DNA of 64,000 bases from Sphingorhabdus sp. 109. Its GTDB lineage: Bacteria > Pseudomonadota > Alphaproteobacteria > Sphingomonadales > Sphingomonadaceae. Both the position numbers and the translations under genes were made by a program. A model generated the notes under the pieces. That model did no database searches. It was given only the letters and a program-made list of their open reading frames with translations, and was not told where the DNA came from. This document shows, piece after piece, positions 22,810-29,907 of the stretch. The stretch spans positions 210,001-274,000 of the forward strand of contig NZ_LR732707.1 of NCBI RefSeq assembly GCF_902506555.1. Reading direction: 5' to 3'. The number at the start of each line of letters is the position of its first letter. Position 1 is the stretch's first letter.

Positions 22810-23469
22810 TCAGGCGGCTTTTTTAAGTAGCTTGTTCTCGATAATATTGGCGAAGACATCTACCTCCTGCGCGCCAGGAACCATGAATTTCTTGTTGAAA
22901 ATAAAAGCCGGCACGCCGGTAATGAACCGGTCCTGCCATTCTGCTTCAACGGCCCGCACTTCGGCGGCGAACATATCCGTGGCCAGCAGGTCACGGGCAC
23001 GTTTTTCGTCCAGGCCCACGGATGTCGCGATCTCGACCAGCGTTTCATGATCGCTGACATTCCGGCCATCGGTAAAATGTGCCTTGAACAAGGCCAACTT
23101 TAGCGCAGTTTGCTTGCCTGTCTCTCCGGCCCAGTGCAGCAATCTATGGGCATCGAATGTATTCACCATGCGCATCTTCTCGCCATGGTTGAACTCGAAG
23201 TCGAGCGCACTGCCAGCGCTACGCAGCCGGTCCCGGTTGGCCTTGCTCTGCTCAGGAGTGGCGCCATATTTCTGCGCCATATGTTCACCGATATCCTGAC
23301 CTTCCGGTGGCATCGACGGGTTCAGTTCGAAGGCATGCCAAGACAGTTCAAAGCGCGCCTGGCCTTCAAACTGTTCCATGGCCTTCTCAAGCTTCTTGTA
23401 GCCGATGATGCACCAAGGGCATACGACATCGGAGACGATATCCACGGTGATCACTGGCGTCTCGGTCAT
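22810..23469 (-). CDS. DsbA family (FrnE-like) oxidoreductase
   Basis: 219 residues, thioredoxin fold with the redox motif CPWC (C17, C20) in DVVCPWCIIGYKK and no signal peptide, so it is cytoplasmic. The helical insert and the C-terminal GVPAFIFNKKFMVPGAQ (cis-Pro loop) match the FrnE/2-hydroxychromene-2-carboxylate isomerase-like branch of DsbA proteins. Likely role: dithiol-disulfide exchange during oxidative stress. It starts 20 bases after clpS on the same strand and is probably cotranscribed. It converges with the VOC gene, leaving 3 bases between them. Confidence 0.9.
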   Translation of the reverse strand: MTETPVITVDIVSDVVCPWCIIGYKKLEKAMEQFEGQARFELSWHAFELNPSMPPEGQDIGEHMAQKYGATPEQSKANRDRLRSAGSALDFEFNHGEKMRMVNTFDAHRLLHWAGETGKQTALKLALFKAHFTDGRNVSDHETLVEIATSVGLDEKRARDLLATDMFAAEVRAVEAEWQDRFITGVPAFIFNKKFMVPGAQEVDVFANIIENKLLKKAA

Positions 23470-23489
23470 GGCGTTTTCCTTGTTATAGG

Positions 23490-23828
23490 TCAGGCTTTCT
23501 CAAGCGTACATTGTAACGGATGTTCGTTCTTGCGTGCGAAATCCATCACCTGGGTAACCTTGGTTTCAGCGACTTCGTAGCTGAACGTACCACAGACACC
23601 GACGCCTTTCTGGTGAACGTGCAGCATGACGCGCGTCGCTTCATCAATATCCATATTGAAAAATCGTTTCAGCACCAGGACGACGAATTCCATCGGCGTA
23701 TAGTCGTCGTTGAGAATGAGCACCTTATACGGACTGGGTTTCTTGGTCTTGGCTCTGGTCTTGGTGGCAATGCCGAGATTGGTGTCGTCGCCATCATCGC
23801 CGGAGCCATTGTCCGGATCATCAGCCAT
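23490..23828 (-). CDS. clpS: ATP-dependent Clp protease adaptor ClpS
   Basis: 112 residues. After a polar, Asp/Gly-rich N-terminus comes the ClpS core [21 protein letters not shown] and the conserved [21 protein letters not shown]. ClpS delivers N-end-rule substrates (N-terminal Leu, Phe, Tyr, Trp) to ClpAP. The NDD and HxH pocket residues are kept. The frame extends 27 codons further upstream, but the ATG at 23828 gives the family-typical start. No clpA is adjacent in this window. Confidence 0.94.
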   Translation of the reverse strand: MADDPDNGSGDDGDDTNLGIATKTRAKTKKPSPYKVLILNDDYTPMEFVVLVLKRFFNMDIDEATRVMLHVHQKGVGVCGTFSYEVAETKVTQVMDFARKNEHPLQCTLEKA

Positions 23829-23997
23829 TAATGGACGGCTGCCGGCGGAAGGTCGCCGAGGGAAGGTGGGAAAGGGAGAAAGAATCTGCTCTTTTATCAT
23901 CAGTCTCAAGATATGGTATTTTTACCCTGAAGGGCAAGTGGCGGATTGATAGTTTCGCATGCTTTTGCGTCGATAGGTAGCAATATAGCCCAAATAG

Positions 23998-24027
23998 AAA
24001 GGGCCGCTCCAGCGGAACGGCCCTTTT
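23998..24027 (-). terminator. Terminator after the phasin gene
   Basis: A GGGCCG/CGGCCC stem (AAAGGGCCG to CGGCCCTTTT) with a 10-base loop, 22 bases beyond the phasin stop. The minus-strand U tract is short, so efficiency is uncertain. Confidence 0.65.
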
Positions 24028-24048
24028 ATGATCGACTGAAAATTCGCC

Positions 24049-24912
24049 TTAAGCAGCGGCTTTCAGCTCCTTGCGGATTTCGGTGACGCGATCTGCAATC
24101 GGCTGATAGGCTTTGCCAGCCAGCTTGACCACAGCGTCAGCATTGTTCGAAGTCTGGTCCATCACCCGGTCCAGACCGCTCCGGACATAGTCAGCCTGCT
24201 TGGCGAACATGTCCTTGGGGGTTGCAACGCTGAACAGGCCTTGCAGGGCGCGGCTGGCTTCAACGAAATTCTCGCGGGTGTATTTGACGTTGGTCTGGCC
24301 GATTTCCTGTGCGCCCTTGGCAGCAATCTTGCCGCTTTCGAGCAGGGTTTCGATGTTCTCGCGGTTGAACTCGACAGCGTTTTTCGACAGGGCGACGGCG
24401 CGATCAGCCGCTTCCTTGGCGCGAGCCTGCGCATCGGCGGTCAGCTTTTCAAAGCGCGAACCCAATTTGTCAGCGGTTTTCTTGGCGGTGTTGGCAGCCT
24501 TGGTGTTGGCGGCCTTGGTGTTCTTCACAACGCGCTTGGTTGCGGTGGTTTTGGTGGTAGCCATTTTCTTGGTTCCTTTGGTCGTTTTGTTCGATGTGGT
24601 CTTGGCAGCCGGCTTCGCAGCAACTTTACGCTTTGCTACGGGCTTCTTCGCTGCCGGTTTGGACGCTGCGGTTTTCTTGACAGCAGGCTTTGCTGCTGTT
24701 GCCGGTTTAGCAGCGGGAGCCACCGGCTTCTTGGTTTCGGTTGCTGCTGGCGCCTTGTCGGCGACAGCTTTCTCGGCAGGTACGGTTGCCGATGCCGTTT
24801 TATCAGAAACGCTGACTGCAGACGCGGCTGCAGAATAGGCCGCCTCCGCGGAAAGCGAGCCAGTCACTTTTTCTGCCGGAGCAGAGGATGTATCGTTCTT
24901 CGTATCAGCCAT
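24049..24912 (-). CDS. Phasin family protein with Lys/Ala-rich N-terminal arm
   Basis: 287 residues. Residues 1 to about 145 are low complexity, with Ala/Lys/Pro/Thr repeats such as KPAAKKPVAKRKVAAKPAAK, resembling histone H1 tails. The C-terminal half is a helical Phasin_2-type domain (FEKLTADAQARAKEAADRAV and ENIETLLESGKIAAKGAQEIG). Phasins coat polyhydroxyalkanoate granules and help their partition. The basic arm could bind DNA, as the H1-like tail of Pseudomonas PhaF does, but there it is C-terminal. The start at 24912 (MADTKND) has GAGG 11 bases upstream; an ATG 10 codons earlier is possible. Confidence 0.85.
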   Translation of the reverse strand: MADTKNDTSSAPAEKVTGSLSAEAAYSAAASAVSVSDKTASATVPAEKAVADKAPAATETKKPVAPAAKPATAAKPAVKKTAASKPAAKKPVAKRKVAAKPAAKTTSNKTTKGTKKMATTKTTATKRVVKNTKAANTKAANTAKKTADKLGSRFEKLTADAQARAKEAADRAVALSKNAVEFNRENIETLLESGKIAAKGAQEIGQTNVKYTRENFVEASRALQGLFSVATPKDMFAKQADYVRSGLDRVMDQTSNNADAVVKLAGKAYQPIADRVTEIRKELKAAA

Positions 24913-25168
24913 CGGTTGTCTTACCTCTATGTTGCAGCGCACAAATAAGGTATCTGACGGCTGATGTCAAGAAAAATGGTGCAGTGCACAATAACGCGGT
25001 AGAAGCACGGCAACTAACAGAAATCAAAGTATTTATCAGCCGATCTTTTTCTTCCCTTCCGGAAAGTTCTTGGCAAAAACTGCCGGGTAATGATGCGATG
25101 CGCCAGTTTTTCCTGTGTCGATGCCGTATCTGCTGTAACAGAAGCAGAATGATGACAGAAATCTCCCT

Positions 25169-26218
25169 ATGGCAGCCCTGATATCCATCGCCACTGCGCT
25201 ACCCGAGCACCAAATAACGCAGGCGGAAGTGCTGGCCATATTGGCCAAGGCGAGGGGAGCGGCGCTTCCGGCCCGGCTGGAACAGATACTCGGCAATAGC
25301 GGGATCGAGCAACGCTATCTTGCCTGCGAGGCAGCCTATTATCTGGAACCGCGCAGCTGGACCCGCCGGGCGGCGATTTATAACCGGGTCGGGACCGGCC
25401 TTGCGCGGAAGGCTGCTGCGGAGGCGCTCGAGAAGGCCGCACTGGATGCTTCTGACATCGACGCGATTGTGCTGATTTCGACCACCGGGACAATGACACC
25501 TTCCTTGCCCAGCCGGATGATCGAGATGATGGGCTTCAATCCCTCGACCCAGACAATCCCGGTGTTCGGCAATGGCTGTGCTGGCGGTGTCCTCGGCTTG
25601 CGGCTGGCGAATGATCTGGCATCCACAGCGGGCGGGCAGAATATCCTGCTGGTTTCGCTCGAATTGTGCAGCCTGTCTTACGATTATAGCCAGTTTGACA
25701 AGAAGAACATGATCGCCACCGCCTTGTTCGCCGATGGCTGCGCGGCGGCAATAATCAGCGGCAAGCCAGACCGGGCAATGGCTCCCTCCTTCCGCGCTTT
25801 TGATCAGAAGACCTGGCCGGACACGCGTGACATGATGGGTTGGGAGATCGGCACGACCGGTTTTGATCTGGTGCTGGCGCGCGATATTCCCACATTTGTC
25901 GCCAGGGATTTTGCGCCTTTTTGCGACGCCTTTCTGGCGGCTCAGGATCTGCGCATGCCCGATCTCTCCGAACCCGCCTGTCATCCGGGCGGGGGCAGGG
26001 TGGTGGAAGCATTGGAAGCATATTTTGCGCCCAGTATAGCGGGCATTCCGGCAACCCGCGACGTGCTGCGTCAACATGGCAATATGTCCTCGCCAACGGT
26101 GTTGTTCGTGCTCGAAAAGTTGCTGGCGGAAAAGCCCGACAAACCGATATTGCTGACCGCGCTCGGCCCCGGCTTTACCGCAGCGCTTGCTATCCTCGAT
26201 CCGCAGGGTGCAGAATGA
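25169..26218 (+). CDS. Type III polyketide synthase (chalcone/stilbene synthase-like)
   Basis: 349 residues, homodimeric thiolase fold. The catalytic triad is visible: C137 in VFGNGCAGG, H272 in CHPGGGRVVEAL and N305 in HGNMSSPT. It condenses a starter acyl-CoA with malonyl-CoA units to give alkylpyrones or alkylresorcinols; bacterial relatives that use long fatty starters share this layout. The start follows a 230-base spacer from the phasin gene. The ATG of the methyltransferase overlaps the stop (ATGA). Together they resemble bpsA-bpsB of Bacillus, in which the methyltransferase O-methylates the pyrone. No fatty-acid activating enzyme is adjacent. Confidence 0.93.
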   Translation: MAALISIATALPEHQITQAEVLAILAKARGAALPARLEQILGNSGIEQRYLACEAAYYLEPRSWTRRAAIYNRVGTGLARKAAAEALEKAALDASDIDAIVLISTTGTMTPSLPSRMIEMMGFNPSTQTIPVFGNGCAGGVLGLRLANDLASTAGGQNILLVSLELCSLSYDYSQFDKKNMIATALFADGCAAAIISGKPDRAMAPSFRAFDQKTWPDTRDMMGWEIGTTGFDLVLARDIPTFVARDFAPFCDAFLAAQDLRMPDLSEPACHPGGGRVVEALEAYFAPSIAGIPATRDVLRQHGNMSSPTVLFVLEKLLAEKPDKPILLTALGPGFTAALAILDPQGAE

Positions 26219-26745
26219 ACGATCCACTCGGCGCGATTTTCACGGCCAGTCCGACACTGGTGACCTGGGTGCTGGTCTATATTGTGATCCAGCGACTGGG
26301 CGAGCTGGTCCATGCCAACCGCAACACCAGACGATTGCTCGGCGAAGGGGGGCAGGAACATGGTGCGGATCATTATCACTATTTCATCTTCCTCCACAGC
26401 GCCTGGATCGCCGTCATCGCCTTGCTGGTCGATCCGTTGCGCATGATCCACCCGGTGATGCTGACATTATTCGTCGGTACGCAATTTTTGCGCATCTGGA
26501 CGCTGGCGAGCATCGGCCGCTGGTGGACGACCAGAATCATCTCTGCGCCGCATTTTGATCGGGTCAAACGCGGGCCGTATAAATATTTCAGCCACCCCAA
26601 TTATCTCGTCGTGGTCCTGGAGATCGCGATCGTACCGCTGATGCTCGGCTTGCCGTGGGTGGCTCTGGTCTTCTCTGTCCTCAACGCGATCCTGCTGCGC
26701 CACCGCATCCGCATCGAAAATGCGGTGCTCGGCGAGCGCGGCTAG
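26215..26745 (+). CDS. Isoprenylcysteine carboxyl methyltransferase family protein (BpsB-like)
   Basis: 176 residues with about four to five membrane helices. The C-terminal block VKRGPYKYFSHPNYLVVVLE followed by RIRIENAVLGE is the ICMT signature that binds S-adenosylmethionine. The start overlaps the polyketide synthase stop by 4 bases, so the two are translated together. It probably methylates a hydroxyl of the polyketide product at the inner membrane, by analogy to BpsB. A role in protein isoprenylcysteine methylation is unlikely in bacteria. Confidence 0.9.
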   Translation: MNDPLGAIFTASPTLVTWVLVYIVIQRLGELVHANRNTRRLLGEGGQEHGADHYHYFIFLHSAWIAVIALLVDPLRMIHPVMLTLFVGTQFLRIWTLASIGRWWTTRIISAPHFDRVKRGPYKYFSHPNYLVVVLEIAIVPLMLGLPWVALVFSVLNAILLRHRIRIENAVLGERG

Positions 26746-27092
26746 CCCAAAGTTCGTGAAAATTCGGGCCAAGAGCGGGTTTTGTCAGGACTTTAGACTA
26801 TGTCTGAACTGGCCCCGCCAAGGAAAAAAGCAATCCCGTCGCACGGATCGAACTTTACAAACTTTACAGTGTTAAGGCCTTAGAAAATCCGGGGCCTGCG
26901 GCTGGTGTCGCTGCATATCCAGCGGCCGAAAACAAGGCGGCGCAAAATGCCAAAAAAGCTAAGCGCCATTTATCAAAATCCGGCGATGTAGGAAAGCAAT
27001 TTGCGATTGTAACCAGATGATGCCGACGGGCAAGCCGTGTTGAGCCTGCAGATTTACCGCCTATAAGAACCGGAAAAACCGGGAGTCGTTGC
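26746..27092. other. Intergenic region with a tandem 9-mer
   Basis: 347 bases with no gene I can support. AACTTTACA is repeated twice in tandem at 26851-26868. A minus-strand frame (26864-27133) contains an Ala-rich hydrophobic stretch but overlaps the start of the next gene and has no convincing ribosome site. The promoter for the DUF1304 gene must lie here, though no clear -35/-10 was found. Confidence 0.4.
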
Positions 27093-27473
27093 ATGTCTAT
27101 ATTTGCCAGGATCATGATCGCGCTGGTTGCCATACTCCATCTCTATATCGCCTGGTTCGGGATATTTGCCTGGCAGGCGCAGGGGCCGGCAACCTTTCCC
27201 GATCTCCCCGCCAGCCTGTTCGAACCGACAACCGCGATGGCCGCCAATCAGGGCGTCTACAATCTCTGTGTGGCGGCCGGCCTGATCTGGTCGCTGTTCA
27301 TCCGCAATGCCGAATGGCAGCGGAAGGTTGCCAGCGGCTTCTTGCTGTTCGTCGCCACAGCGGGTATTTTCGGTGCCTGGCGCGTGTCACCGGATATCGC
27401 ATTGGTGCAGGCCGGGCCTGCGGTCATCGGGCTGTTGTTGCTGTGCTTACCGTTGAGCCAGACGCGGCAATGA
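27093..27473 (+). CDS. DUF1304 family membrane protein
   Basis: 126 residues with four predicted membrane helices: about 5-25, 50-67, 78-94 and 103-120. HLYIAWFGIFAWQ near the N-terminus and NQGVYNLCVAAGLIW in the second helix match the DUF1304 pattern (B. subtilis YwaC-neighbour type small integral membrane proteins). The function is unknown. CGGGAG lies about 9 bases before the ATG. It appears to be a single-gene unit followed by a palindromic repeat half-element. Confidence 0.8.
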   Translation: MSIFARIMIALVAILHLYIAWFGIFAWQAQGPATFPDLPASLFEPTTAMAANQGVYNLCVAAGLIWSLFIRNAEWQRKVASGFLLFVATAGIFGAWRVSPDIALVQAGPAVIGLLLLCLPLSQTRQ

Positions 27474-27551
27474 GCGCTTTCCGTCGTTCCGAGCGCGTTT
27501 ACCCCCGGTGGCCCATGGCTCAGGACCACCGGCAGCGGTGCCCAACCTCAA

Positions 27552-27581
27552 GGGGGCTTGAACCGAGTTCAGGATGACGAG
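27552..27581. repeat. Palindromic repeat, family A, single arm
   Basis: GGGGGCTTGAACCGAGTTC followed by AGGATGACGAG matches the right arm of the family A elements at 32384-32464 and 32989-33068. Only one arm is present, so it is a partial or decayed copy. Confidence 0.6.
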
Positions 27582-27601
27582 TGGTTGCTGGTAGAGCCGC
27601 G

Positions 27602-28300
27602 CTACCCCAGAGATTGTCTGGTCAGGGCCGTCAGACCCGGGATCGCGACCGCGGCCAACACGGCCGCAACCGCCAATGGCATTGTGAAACCCATATTGGC
27701 CACGGCGATGCCGAAAAACCCCCAGGACACGGCGAGGGCGTAAGGCCAGGATTTCAGGCGGACGGCATTATAGCCGGCAAAGAGGACTGCCAGCAGAAGA
27801 GCAATCACCGCAGCCATGAATTCACCGACAAACCCATATCCCGCTAGCAGGAGTCCGATGGACAGGAAGGAGGCTACGGAGAGCCAGCCCGCATAGAGCG
27901 CGAGCGGCCATTTGGCGATCCAGGCGGGCGAGGCCTGTTCCGACCGATAGGTTGCTATCAAGGCGGCGATCAGCATGATCCATATCAGGATTGTTGCCCA
28001 GATCGGCGAGACCAGCGCGACCGGAAGCCAGATCGTACCGACCGCCAGCGACAGCGCCAGAGCGATCCGTCCCTTGTCCCATTCCGCATCCTGGCTAAAC
28101 TTGAATGTGCCGACTGCGGCGTGGGCAACCAGCCACAGATAGATTGGGCCCCAGATGCTGAAAGCCCAGCTGACCGGCTGAACCGGCGGATTGTTCTGTG
28201 GCACCGGGTAGCGGTCCGGATCGATTCCGCCAAATTCGGGCGACAGAAACGGCGCCATGGCAAAGGCCAGCGCAACGACAAGGACGATAATGGCTTTCAT
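27602..28300 (-). CDS. TspO/MBR-related tryptophan-rich membrane protein
   Basis: 232 residues, seven or more hydrophobic helices. The family-like motifs are PVSWAFSIWGPIYLWL near residue 50, then LWLVAHA, and tryptophans at helix ends (WIAKWPLALYAGW, LKSWPYALAVSWGFFG). AGGAAA just before the ATG at 28300 sets the start; the frame itself is 12 codons longer. TspO-type proteins bind tetrapyrroles and modulate stress, but this longer variant belongs to a branch without known substrate. It stands alone on the minus strand. Confidence 0.75.
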   Translation of the reverse strand: MKAIIVLVVALAFAMAPFLSPEFGGIDPDRYPVPQNNPPVQPVSWAFSIWGPIYLWLVAHAAVGTFKFSQDAEWDKGRIALALSLAVGTIWLPVALVSPIWATILIWIMLIAALIATYRSEQASPAWIAKWPLALYAGWLSVASFLSIGLLLAGYGFVGEFMAAVIALLLAVLFAGYNAVRLKSWPYALAVSWGFFGIAVANMGFTMPLAVAAVLAAVAIPGLTALTRQSLG

Positions 28301-28502
28301 GGTTTCCTGTTCCTGACTTTTTTTCCAGCGGAGCATATGATGATCGCCCGCCTCACACAGTACGTGTTTTCAGACAGGTGGGACTGTCCGATTGCGCATG
28401 ATCATGTCAGGGAAAAACATGGCAGGCCGATATTGGTTGCAAATCTCGTGATATCGCACGGAAGATGACAAACGATCTTTGCCGTCAACCGGATCGCGCG
28501 TG

Positions 28503-29681
28503 TCAGGCAATATTGCGCAAAACCGGTTTTCCTGACCGGTTCGTATTTTTGCCGCTGCGTTTCATCTTGTAGAGCGCGCTGTCGGCGGCCTTGAGCAATT
28601 GCTCGGTGCCGTTTCCGTCGAGCGCCTGGACGGCGATGCCGACACATGCCGAAGGAGTCAGGGCATGGCTGTCGATTTCGGCTGGCGCAGCGAGACCGGC
28701 AAGAAAGGCAGTCGCTCTCGCTAGTGCCTGCTCATGATCGGAAACATCGGGCATCAGGATCAGAAATTCATCACCGCCAAGGCGACCGACAATTTCTTCT
28801 TCCGTGCAGCTATGTTTCAGCCGGTTGGCAACCTCGACCAGCAGATGATCACCGATATCATGACCCAGATTGTCGTTGACCAGCTTGAAGCGGTTCAGAT
28901 CGATCAGGGCGACGGCAAAGCCGCGCCCGTTTCTGGCAAAAGATTGTTCGGCCAGTGCCAGATAGTTCATCATCGCCCGGCGGTTGGCAAGTCCGGTCAG
29001 GGGATCGCTATGCGCTTGCTTCCAGATGGTGTGGCGCATGATCAGACCGGAAATGATCTGGTTATAGCTGTCGATGATGAACCGGATCATGAGCAGCGCT
29101 ATGGTGATCATGCTCCATCCCATGATCATATCGTCGAAGTCGCCCACGAGGATCATTGCCAGTGCCGAGGGAATGATGCCGACAAACACGATCGTGACGG
29201 CTGCTTTTTTGATGCAGGCCAGACAATGGGCGATGCAGGTCGACCCGAATACCAGCGACATCGGAATGAACATCTGGTTGGCGAACATGCCGGTGGTTAT
29301 GATGAATACGGACCAGATGCTGAGAAACGACACGATGCCGACCGAGAGCAGGGACAAGTTCCTGAGTATCTTCTTCGTGTGGGTCAGGGAGTCCGGATCT
29401 CTCGGATAGCGGATCCACATGACCATCCGCCCGATGCAACCAACCGCCAACAGCCCCATCCAGCTATAATAGATCGGCTCGACCCCTTCGTGGGCCGACA
29501 GGACCATCACCGCGATCAGATTGAATATCGCGACCAGATAGATCATCGGCACATGGGTCATCGCCCGGTGCAATTGCATCGCCTCGACCGAAGGACGGAT
29601 TTTTGCCGGAATTTTGGGCGACCGCCACGGGGCTTGCCAGGATGCCTGCCAGTTTTTTTCTGATAGCGGCGCTAGATCCAT
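28503..29681 (-). CDS. Membrane-bound diguanylate cyclase (GGDEF domain)
   Basis: 392 residues from the ATG at 29681 (the frame is 33 codons longer upstream). Six hydrophobic segments between about residues 40 and 210 form the membrane sensor part, resembling MASE-type domains. The GGDEF domain follows: DPLTGLANRRAMM, then LIDLNRFKLVNDNLGHDIGD and GRLGGDEFLIL. The intact GGDEF signature predicts synthesis of cyclic di-GMP from two GTP. An RxxD product-inhibition site was not obvious. The second messenger controls motility and biofilm in relatives. No EAL domain. Confidence 0.92.
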   Translation of the reverse strand: MDLAPLSEKNWQASWQAPWRSPKIPAKIRPSVEAMQLHRAMTHVPMIYLVAIFNLIAVMVLSAHEGVEPIYYSWMGLLAVGCIGRMVMWIRYPRDPDSLTHTKKILRNLSLLSVGIVSFLSIWSVFIITTGMFANQMFIPMSLVFGSTCIAHCLACIKKAAVTIVFVGIIPSALAMILVGDFDDMIMGWSMITIALLMIRFIIDSYNQIISGLIMRHTIWKQAHSDPLTGLANRRAMMNYLALAEQSFARNGRGFAVALIDLNRFKLVNDNLGHDIGDHLLVEVANRLKHSCTEEEIVGRLGGDEFLILMPDVSDHEQALARATAFLAGLAAPAEIDSHALTPSACVGIAVQALDGNGTEQLLKAADSALYKMKRSGKNTNRSGKPVLRNIA

Positions 29682-29877
29682 GTCGTCGGGCCATCCTGCA
29701 GTCGCGGGTAAATATATGACGGCCCGCCTAGATGGCTGATGTAAAAATATGGTTAACAAATCTTTGCGCCCGGCGGGCAAGCCGGCGGTTATCAGCCGGT
29801 TCGCGGACGGCCGATGCGCTGCCCCGCGAAGACAGTTGATGCTTGGCCCGTGCCCGGTGAAAACCGAGGTTTAGCCG

Positions 29878-29895
29878 GGAACAGGATCCTGTTCC
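29878..29895. terminator. 18-bp perfect palindrome after the TonB receptor gene
   Basis: GGAACAGGATCCTGTTCC is fully self-complementary and lies 13 bases past the receptor stop. As RNA it forms a 7-bp stem with a GATC loop. It has no U tract, so termination is uncertain. Confidence 0.4.
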
Positions 29896-29907
29896 ATCTG
29901 ACGGAAT

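Noticed and set aside
26864-27133. 89-codon minus-strand frame with a hydrophobic Ala-rich stretch
   Set aside because: Overlaps the start of the DUF1304 gene and lacks a Shine-Dalgarno. A small exported protein cannot be fully excluded.
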